From Desulfamplus sp. (lineage in GTDB: Bacteria > Desulfobacterota > Desulfobacteria > Desulfobacterales > Desulfobacteraceae), in NCBI GenBank assembly GCA_015232555.1, contig JADFZJ010000008.1, positions 1 through 64,000 on the forward strand: a DNA stretch of 64,000 nucleotides, in the 5' to 3' direction. A program made the position numbers and the translations under genes. Every line of letters starts with the position of its first letter. Position 1 is the stretch's first letter. The notes below the pieces were generated by a model. The model was not told the DNA's origin and did no database searches. It saw only the letters and a program-made list of their open reading frames with translations. Below are positions 57,947 through 64,000 of this stretch, one piece after another.

Positions 57947-59371
57947 TTATCCAGTAATCACCCTGTTCCGACCTTCACTTTTGGCTCTATAAAGTGCAGC
58001 ATCAGCCCTTTCAAAAATAACTTCATGTGATTTGTCCCCATCTTTTACTTGAGAGACTCCAATACTTACGGTCATTCGGATAGTATCTGCTTTGTATATA
58101 AATTCGATCTTCTCAATGCTCTTTCTTATCTTCTCTGCAACAACAACAGCACCATCAACAGGAGTTTCAGGCATTATAACAACAAACTCTTCACCACCAT
58201 ATCGGGCAAGCATGTCATTTTTACGAAGAACAGGGGCAGTCCTTCTTGTAATCTCCTGAAGGCACTTATCGCCAATAGCATGTCCATAGGTATCATTGAC
58301 CTTTTTGAAAAAATCAATATCAAGAACAAGGATGGAAAATATGGTCTGGTATCTTAAAAAACGATCCATTTCATCAGCAATACGTTTAGTGTATGCTCTC
58401 CTGTTATAAACCTTGGTTAATGGATCCTGATTAAGTTTTGTCTCAAGGTCTTTAGAGTGTTGTATGGCTTGATCAAGCTCTTTTTTCAATTTGGAAAATC
58501 CAGCCTGAAAATCTGACCGATTTTTTTCCGATACACTCTTGATAGCTCTGTCTTTGACTGTTTTTTCTTTAAGTGCTGTTTCAATGGATGAGAGAGTTTG
58601 AGATACATGATTCTTTAAGTCTTCAAGTCGCTTTGACACGCCAACACTATTTTTAAGTGCTCCAATTTCATGGTTCAAAAGATTGCTGAACTCTTCATTG
58701 GATTCAACTGTAGCGTGAGTATGCTCATAAGTGTTGGTAATACCAGCTTCAATCTGGAGAATTCGTTTTACAATCTCTTTGACAAATGCTGTAATTTTTT
58801 CCCTGTCAGACCCTACATTGTAAATGTACTGATGTATAAGTGAAAAAAGTTCATTCCTTAGCTGTGTAATTGAATCAAAGCTCTCTGCCAACTGAATAGA
58901 AGCAGCAATCTGATTAAGTTTTGGCGTGTATTGAGAATCAATAGTCTCTTTCAAAGAGTTGATAAGCTCAATATATCCTGCTTTCAAATTATCAAGATAA
59001 TCTTCACCACTGTCAGAAGTCTTAAACAGACCTGAAAGAAAAGAAGATTTCTCCTTTTGTCCCGTAGTTTTAGGTGCATCTTTCAGCATATCTGTCTGCA
59101 CACGGGTAAGAAGCTGTTCTATTTTTGTCTTTGACTCACCATTTTTAATTGCTGTGCTAAGCTGTCTAAGGGAGTTTACAAAAGCTGGGTTCTTATCTTC
59201 TACATAGTCTAATATGGGAGGTAAATACCTTGCATACATGTTGCAAGTTGCCTGAAGAGCCTCTTCAATTTTATTTATTTCTTTTAAAAGCATCTCTTTT
59301 TGAGACTGAAGTTTCTCTGTTTTGGCTGTTAATGCGGCAATATGATTATCTATATTCTGAGCGTCTGCCAT
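57947..59371 (-). CDS. Diguanylate cyclase with long coiled-coil N-terminus (GGDEF)
   Basis: A 474-residue cytoplasmic protein. Residues about 1-300 are almost wholly helical with heptad-like patterns (for example LTAKTEKLQSQKEMLLKEIN) and no known sensor fold. The GGDEF domain (about 310-474) has DPLTKVYNRRAYTKRI, the active site RYGGEEFVVIMPE and an RxxD inhibitory site (RKND) five residues before it. It should make cyclic-di-GMP and be product-inhibited. The helical part may mediate oligomerisation or partner binding. It has no receiver domain, so it is not a direct target of the kinases. It is a single gene between the phosphofructokinase and the ABC transporter. Confidence 0.93.
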   Translation of the reverse strand: MADAQNIDNHIAALTAKTEKLQSQKEMLLKEINKIEEALQATCNMYARYLPPILDYVEDKNPAFVNSLRQLSTAIKNGESKTKIEQLLTRVQTDMLKDAPKTTGQKEKSSFLSGLFKTSDSGEDYLDNLKAGYIELINSLKETIDSQYTPKLNQIAASIQLAESFDSITQLRNELFSLIHQYIYNVGSDREKITAFVKEIVKRILQIEAGITNTYEHTHATVESNEEFSNLLNHEIGALKNSVGVSKRLEDLKNHVSQTLSSIETALKEKTVKDRAIKSVSEKNRSDFQAGFSKLKKELDQAIQHSKDLETKLNQDPLTKVYNRRAYTKRIADEMDRFLRYQTIFSILVLDIDFFKKVNDTYGHAIGDKCLQEITRRTAPVLRKNDMLARYGGEEFVVIMPETPVDGAVVVAEKIRKSIEKIEFIYKADTIRMTVSIGVSQVKDGDKSHEVIFERADAALYRAKSEGRNRVITG

Positions 59372-59449
59372 TGTAAAAAACCTGTGAAATATATTTCCAG
59401 TAAAATTTAAAAAAACCTGTTTAAGAAAAAATTGTAAATCATAAAGATA

Positions 59450-60181
59450 TTATAAAATCTGTTTAAGGAACAGTTTTGTTCGATCATGGCTGGGGTTAGT
59501 AAAAAAATGTTCTGGAGTTCCAGTTTCCAATATTTTACCTTCATCCATAAATATAACTCTATCTGCAACCTCTCTTGCAAATCCCATCTCATGTGTAACA
59601 ACAACCATAGTCATCCCCTCTTTTGCAAGAGTTTTCATTACATCTAAAACTTCTCCTATCATCTCAGGATCAAGAGCTGATGTAGGTTCATCAAATAACA
59701 TCGCCTTTGGATTCATTGCAAGTGCTCTTGCAATTGCAACACGCTGCTGCTGACCACCTGAAAGCTGATCAGGATAAACACCTTTTTTATCAGCAATTCC
59801 AACTTTAGTAAGCAGTTTCATGGTTATATCATCAGATTCTGAGGCAGAGCGTTTTCTTACAACATTTTGGGCAAGATTTACATTTTCTCTGACTGTTTTA
59901 TGTGGGAAAAGGTTAAATGACTGAAACACCATTCCAACCTCTGCTCTGACCTTGTTGATATCTGTTTTAGGATGCAAAATATCAACGCCATCTATCAGTA
60001 TATGCCCCTGCTCTGCTGTTTCGAGTCTGTTCAAGCATCTTAAGAAGGTACTTTTACCTGAGCCAGACGGACCAATAACTACAACTACTTCACCCTTTGC
60101 AATATTTGCTGAGACATTTACAAGAGCATTGACTCTGTGAGGTACCATAAAAGTTTTATATATATTAGTAACATCTATCAT
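59450..60181 (-). CDS. Polar amino-acid ABC transporter ATPase
   Basis: About 243 residues of a GlnQ/HisP-type ATPase. Walker A is GPSGSGKST, the ABC signature [15 protein letters not shown], Walker [15 protein letters not shown], and the switch His is in [11 protein letters not shown] use the ATG at 60181 ([11 protein letters not shown]), which has AAAGGAC upstream, and not the longer frame to 60235, which would overlap the permease. It powers uptake together with the permease (60210) and binding protein (61312) genes upstream in the same operon. Confidence 0.95.
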   Translation of the reverse strand: MIDVTNIYKTFMVPHRVNALVNVSANIAKGEVVVVIGPSGSGKSTFLRCLNRLETAEQGHILIDGVDILHPKTDINKVRAEVGMVFQSFNLFPHKTVRENVNLAQNVVRKRSASESDDITMKLLTKVGIADKKGVYPDQLSGGQQQRVAIARALAMNPKAMLFDEPTSALDPEMIGEVLDVMKTLAKEGMTMVVVTHEMGFAREVADRVIFMDEGKILETGTPEHFFTNPSHDRTKLFLKQIL

Positions 60182-60209
60182 GTTAAATAGTCCTTTAGAG
60201 GCTGTAGTT

Positions 60210-61259
60210 TCAAGAATACATTGTCCGCTTTTCAAGATACTGTAAAAGCATTGAAAGAGAGAAGGTTAATACAAGATAGAGAATAGCACATACAAACCAT
60301 AGCTCAAACGGCTGAAGGCTTGTGGTTACAACCTCCCGTGTTGCCTTTGTCAACTCCCTTATTGCGATGATACCAAGCAGCGAAGAGTCTTTGATAAGAC
60401 TTATGAACTGACCAGCAAGCGGAGGAAGAATTCTTCTGAACGCCTGAGGAAGTATAACATGATACATGCTCTGAGAGTATGTCATACCAAGTGAACGAGA
60501 GGCTTCTGTCTGACCTCTATGGATTGATTGAATGCCTGAGCGAACAATTTCAGCAACGTATGCACCAGTAAAAGTTGCAAGAGAGGCAACACCAAACCAC
60601 AATGGAGGAATTTGAGAGATGCCGTAGCGTGCAAGCATTGTATTGACAAGAGTTCCAAGTACAAAATACCAGATGAAAATTTGAACTAAAAGAGGAGAAC
60701 CTCGGACAAGTTCAATATAAGTGATAGCAAGCCATTTGAATGCAGGGTTGGAAGATATTCTTGCAAGACCCGTAAAAAGTCCAAGAACTATGCCAAACAG
60801 AATAGCAATAAAGCTTACATAAAGGGTAAGCCATAAACCTTGAAGAAGAATTCCCACTTTCCAGTGCTTGTACGATGCTATGGTATCTCCTGCAAAAACA
60901 AGGTCACCTTCAGATACTTTCACATCATTGGATGGGGCACCACTCTTTATGGCATATTCTTTTTTTTCTCCACCTTCTTCAGTGATATAGATGGTTGTAT
61001 TATCGCCAGCGGTTTTAATAGAGTCAACAGTCCCGCCCAAGTCAGTTTTAATTAACACCTCTTCATTATAAAAAAAATACTGCGGTACCCTAAACCACCG
61101 CCATGTATAATCAATCTTTAATGTGCAGTAATAAAGCCCTCCAATAAAAGTGGAGATAACTAAAAAAAAGACTATTACCCACATATAGTAAGCTCTTGCC
61201 TGCTGTTTTTGCAAAAGGGATGTTGATGAATCCATTTGTTGGCATAACTCCTGTATCAT
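60210..61259 (-). CDS. Amino-acid ABC transporter permease with large periplasmic insert
   Basis: A 349-residue inner-membrane permease. The His/Glu/Gln family core is clear: [51 protein letters not shown] (the EAA loop region, with [20 protein letters not shown]), and [12 protein letters not shown]. Unlike usual permeases of about 220 residues it has an N-terminal membrane segment (about 26-46), then a periplasmic portion of about 85 residues with a beta-rich, barrel-sandwich-like pattern ([20 protein letters not shown], then [20 protein letters not shown]). I recall such N-terminal extensions in Desulfovibrio-type permeases. The domain may dock the binding protein. A start at Met9 is possible. 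Confidence 0.9.
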   Translation of the reverse strand: MIQELCQQMDSSTSLLQKQQARAYYMWVIVFFLVISTFIGGLYYCTLKIDYTWRWFRVPQYFFYNEEVLIKTDLGGTVDSIKTAGDNTTIYITEEGGEKKEYAIKSGAPSNDVKVSEGDLVFAGDTIASYKHWKVGILLQGLWLTLYVSFIAILFGIVLGLFTGLARISSNPAFKWLAITYIELVRGSPLLVQIFIWYFVLGTLVNTMLARYGISQIPPLWFGVASLATFTGAYVAEIVRSGIQSIHRGQTEASRSLGMTYSQSMYHVILPQAFRRILPPLAGQFISLIKDSSLLGIIAIRELTKATREVVTTSLQPFELWFVCAILYLVLTFSLSMLLQYLEKRTMYS

Positions 61260-61274
61260 TTAAACTTATATTGA

Positions 61275-61301
61275 TTTCCCCTCTCAAAATAAGAGGGGAA
61301 A
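61275..61301. terminator. Intercistronic stem-loop in the ABC operon
   Basis: Perfect 10-bp arms TTTCCCCTCT and AGAGGGGAAA with a 7-nt loop, between the binding-protein gene and the permease gene. It probably lets most transcripts end or be stabilised after the binding-protein gene. Confidence 0.6.
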
Positions 61302-61311
61302 GATGTGAGTT

Positions 61312-62139
61312 TTACTGCACGTTTTTAATCCAGTCAGTCGATTTTATCCATTTATTATATATAATATCGTATCTGCCGTCATTTTTCATCTGTCTTAAAA
61401 AGTTATTGAGAAAATTGAGGAAATCAGGATCACCCTTGTTGATTGCCCATGCAAGAGGTTCAAATGTAAAAGGTTGATCTAAAAATATAACTTTTCCTGC
61501 CCCTTGCTGTGCCATGAATACAACGCAATAGGGAAGATCATAGACAAACGCATCTGCTTTACCATTCACAACCTCAAGAGCAGCCTCTGTCTCAGTTTCA
61601 AATGACTTGTAGGTTGCCTTTGGAATTTTACTCTTAACAGCAGATTCTCCAGTTGTTCCAAGTTTTGAAGTTACTATAAACTTTGGATCATTTAAGTCTT
61701 TATGTGATGTTATTGAACCTTCATGCTTTTTGTTGAGAAGAATTGTCTGACCTACAATAATATAAGGGTCTGCAAAATTTATCTTAAGGTTTCTCTCCTG
61801 AGTAACTGTCATACCGCTCATTATGATGTCAAACTTGTCTGTGATAAGAGATGGAATAATACCGTCCCACGCTGTATTTACAGGAACAAACTTTACTCCC
61901 ATTGCCTTTGCCATCTCTTTGGCAATGTCAATATCAAATCCCACAAAATTTCCCTTCTGATCGGTCATCTCAAATGGCATATATCCAGCTTCAAACCCGA
62001 CTCTAAGTTCCCCTTTTTTAAGAACCTTTTCCAAAGTTGATTTTTGTGCAAGCTCAATATCCGCAGCAAACAAAGCATTGGAAGCAAAAAAGATAAATCC
62101 AGTGACCACTACAAGCAATACAGTAAAATTTTTTTTCAT
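61312..62139 (-). CDS. Amino-acid ABC transporter periplasmic binding protein
   Basis: A 275-residue family 3 binding protein with a signal peptide (hydrophobic about 5-24, cleavage near LFAADIE). KKGELRVGFEAGYMPFEM, NFVGFDIDIAKEMAKAMG, WDGIIPSLITDKFDIIMSGMTVTQERN and FADPYI are the classic motifs of polar amino-acid binders, including the Arg in QERN that grips the carboxylate. The exact amino acid is not known. It is the first gene of the three-gene transporter operon, with AGGAGG before the start and a hairpin after the stop that would raise its level above the membrane parts. Confidence 0.95.
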   Translation of the reverse strand: MKKNFTVLLVVVTGFIFFASNALFAADIELAQKSTLEKVLKKGELRVGFEAGYMPFEMTDQKGNFVGFDIDIAKEMAKAMGVKFVPVNTAWDGIIPSLITDKFDIIMSGMTVTQERNLKINFADPYIIVGQTILLNKKHEGSITSHKDLNDPKFIVTSKLGTTGESAVKSKIPKATYKSFETETEAALEVVNGKADAFVYDLPYCVVFMAQQGAGKVIFLDQPFTFEPLAWAINKGDPDFLNFLNNFLRQMKNDGRYDIIYNKWIKSTDWIKNVQ

Positions 62140-62330
62140 TTTAAAGCCTCCTTAAATCATGTAACAAAAAAATGGTTAGAAATAGTTAGAAAAAATACTA
62201 AGCAAAACATTAAATTAATTAATAAACAAAACAAAAGCTACTCTGTTTTGATAACAGAATTTTTTCATTCTGTATATGAAGACGAGAATAATGTAAAGCA
62301 TCTTTGAGATAAAGGATAAACTTAAACAAA

Positions 62331-63479
62331 TTAGCTCTGTTTATGATACTTATCAAGCCATTTAGCTTTGAAACTCTTATATATACCCTGTTCAACTGCG
62401 TCACGAATATCTCTCATTAAATCTTGATAAAATGTAAGATTATGGATTGTCGCAAGTGTTTCTGCTAATGGGTCACGGGTGAAAAAAAGATACCTGAGTA
62501 CCATCTGGGAGTATGTACGGCATGTGTAACAGTCACAATGAGTATCAATAGGATACTTCTCCTTTCGAGAAGCTTTATCCATTATTCTTAATTTTCCAAG
62601 CCTTGTAAATAGCGTTCCTTGACGTGCATAACGTGTAGGAATTACACAGTCAAACATATCAATACCGCTCCCTACAGCCTCTAAAATATCTTCAGGCAGC
62701 CCTACACCCATAAGATAACGTGGTTTATCAAACGGGAGAAACGGCGTAGTATTCTTAGTAACGTTTTTCATCAATTCGTAGCCTTCTCCCACACTTACAC
62801 CACCAATTGCAAAACCATCGAACGTTATAGCGGTTATCTCCTCAGCACTCTTTCTGCGAAGATCAGGATAAACCCCTCCCTGAACAATACCAAACAAAAA
62901 TTGATGAGATTGAAGTTCAAAATCTCTACATCTTTTTGCCCATGCCGTGGTTCTATCTGATGATTTTGCAACATATTCGCGTGTAGCCGGATACTCAACA
63001 CACTCATCAAATGCCATAACAATATCAGCACCAAGGTCCCGCTGAATCTCCATTGACCGTTCAGGGTTTAGGAACATTCTATCTTTTTTCTTCTTTTCCT
63101 CTTTTTTTTCCTTATCCTTGTCATTATAGGAGAACCAGACTCCTTCATCTGTGATCTCTTTATCAGGCAGTGAAAATACCTGAAATCCACCTGAATCTGT
63201 CAAAATGGTTTTATTCCATCCCATAAAGAGGTGCAGCCCTCCCATCCGTTTTACTGTAGCGAGCCGCTCCTCCAAACCTAAATGGTAAGTATTAGCTAAG
63301 AGCACCTCTGCACCAGACTCCTCTACGTCTCTTGGCAAAGTTGATCTGACAAAGCCTGCTGTTCCTACTGGCATAAATGCTGGTGTCTCTACTGTACCAT
63401 GTTCAGTTGTAAAACTGCCACGTCTTGCACCGGTGGAGTCAATGGCATGAAGTTGAAATTTAATATCTTTGAGGCTCAT
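62331..63479 (-). CDS. tgt: tRNA-guanine (queuine/preQ1) transglycosylase
   Basis: A 382-residue enzyme that swaps guanine-34 for preQ1 in tRNAs with GUN anticodons. The TIM-barrel motifs are LANTYHL, LTDSGGFQVFSL (catalytic Asp), MAFDEC, GIVQGGVYPDLR, GGVSVGE and MGVGLPEDILEAV. The zinc site is CDCYTC plus a late His (TIHNL). A Lys/Glu/Asp-rich insert (about 119-133) lengthens the loop before FLNPERSMEIQ. QueF (50297-50701) makes its substrate. It is monocistronic, with AAGGAA upstream. Between its end and the ABC operon (62140-62330) I see only AT-rich sequence and a weak hairpin near 62250-62275. Confidence 0.96.
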   Translation of the reverse strand: MSLKDIKFQLHAIDSTGARRGSFTTEHGTVETPAFMPVGTAGFVRSTLPRDVEESGAEVLLANTYHLGLEERLATVKRMGGLHLFMGWNKTILTDSGGFQVFSLPDKEITDEGVWFSYNDKDKEKKEEKKKKDRMFLNPERSMEIQRDLGADIVMAFDECVEYPATREYVAKSSDRTTAWAKRCRDFELQSHQFLFGIVQGGVYPDLRRKSAEEITAITFDGFAIGGVSVGEGYELMKNVTKNTTPFLPFDKPRYLMGVGLPEDILEAVGSGIDMFDCVIPTRYARQGTLFTRLGKLRIMDKASRKEKYPIDTHCDCYTCRTYSQMVLRYLFFTRDPLAETLATIHNLTFYQDLMRDIRDAVEQGIYKSFKAKWLDKYHKQS

Positions 63480-63704
63480 TATTTATTCCTTATCATTTTT
63501 TGTTTGTTAAAAAAATATAAATGCAGTTTTCGCTGATTAATGTGGATATTTAACGACTCTTTTTAACACATCTTCAAATTGATGTCACGATACTCATAAA
63601 CTCTTGTGGAGTAGTGATGATTTTTGTATATTCTTTATTATTCTGTGAAACTTAGAGGGGTTGCTAAACAGATATTATAAATAGTATAAAAATTTAGGTA
63701 ATTA

Positions 63705-64000
63705 ATGAAAAGTAAATTGATACATATAAGCGATATAATTAATAGCATATTAAAAAATATCAGAACAAGTTCTGATACTAACATGACAGAAATATGGGAA
63801 TTATGGCAAAATTCAGTAGGAGAGACAATTGCTAAAGAGGCAAAACCAGGTGCATTCAAAGATGGTATTCTTATCGTTCATGTTTCAAGTTCAGTATGGA
63901 TCCAGCATCTCAATTTTTTAAAAAAGGATATTATCATGCAATTAAATGGTGTCTTAAAATATGAAGTTGTAAAAGATATAAGGTTTAAAATTGGAAAAAT
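63705..64000 (+). CDS. DciA-like protein (DUF721), 5' part, runs off the window
   Basis: The first 98 codons of a gene that continues past the right edge. SDIINSILKNIRT, TEIWELWQNSVGETIAKEAKPGAFKDGILIVHVSSSVWIQHLNFLKKDII and the following strand match the DUF721 fold of DciA, the helicase operator that helps load DnaB in bacteria without DnaC. The ATG at 63705 is preceded by TTAGGTAATTA. A minus-strand ORF over the same bases (63638-63859) is an antisense shadow. Confidence 0.82.
   Translation, partial: MKSKLIHISDIINSILKNIRTSSDTNMTEIWELWQNSVGETIAKEAKPGAFKDGILIVHVSSSVWIQHLNFLKKDIIMQLNGVLKYEVVKDIRFKIGK

Noticed and set aside
239-59371. CRISPR, toxin-antitoxin or phage-defence island among the many kinases
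   Set aside because: No repeat-spacer pattern, Cas protein, nuclease-toxin pair or phage gene is seen; the kinases are standard two-component architectures.
62250-62275. Terminator after tgt
   Set aside because: The arms (ACAGAAT/ATTCTGT) are short and AT-rich and compete with a second pairing, so support is too weak for a feature.
63638-63859. 73-codon minus-strand ORF
   Set aside because: Antisense to the DciA-like reading frame, which has a clear family pattern.

Overview
This 64 kb window looks like a chromosomal segment of a low-GC, Gram-negative sulfate-reducer-type bacterium (Desulfobacterota, most likely Desulfobacterales). The evidence is the style of the proteins (acetyl-CoA hydrolase/GNAT fusion, DUF3334, HemX-HemA order, many hybrid kinases), a TonB-dependent receptor that requires an outer membrane, and a tmRNA tag ending in AVAA. 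I see no rRNA, tRNA, transposase, prophage or CRISPR array.

Layout. 0-8.6 kb: sensor kinase, erythrose-4-phosphate/glyceraldehyde-3-phosphate dehydrogenase, and a module of periplasmic binding protein, hybrid kinase and diguanylate cyclase. 8.7-10.6 kb: Dus enzyme and an amidohydrolase. 10.8-17.2 kb: a plus-strand run for tetrapyrrole synthesis (precorrin-2 dehydrogenase, HemX-like, HemA), DksA, a single protein joining a PHP phosphoesterase to RNase III, and a radical SAM protein. 17.2-29.6 kb: a seven-gene minus-strand signalling operon with five histidine kinases, a TonB-dependent receptor and a YfiR-like periplasmic protein. 29.6-30.6 kb: a gene remnant and tmRNA. 30.6-41.7 kb: CoA-transferase/GNAT fusion, two more hybrid kinases, an FAD dehydrogenase, IHF-alpha-like protein and an acyl-CoA dehydrogenase. 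41.9-52.3 kb: PurB, a CheX-like protein, prolyl-tRNA deacylase, YdcZ-like protein, two more Dus enzymes, a 2,4-dienoyl-CoA reductase-type enzyme, QueF and a protein with a recombinase-like C-terminus. 52.4-64 kb: another hybrid kinase, PPi-type phosphofructokinase, a GGDEF protein, an amino-acid ABC transporter, Tgt and the start of a DciA-like gene.

Two themes dominate. The first is signalling: nine histidine kinases and two GGDEF proteins occupy about a third of the window. Three signalling genes share a conserved upstream element of about 26 bp that could be a common promoter. The second is RNA work: three Dus paralogues, QueF and Tgt (queuosine), a prolyl-tRNA editing enzyme, tmRNA and the PHP-RNase III fusion.

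The best candidates for something undescribed are: the PHP-RNase III fusion, whose two halves both belong to nuclease families that mature rRNA; the receptor/YfiR/CHASE8-kinase operon, which looks like a kinase version of the YfiBNR system; and a habit, seen in at least nine conserved enzymes here, of carrying hydrophilic low-complexity inserts in surface loops, including one REP-like palindrome inserted in frame in a kinase.
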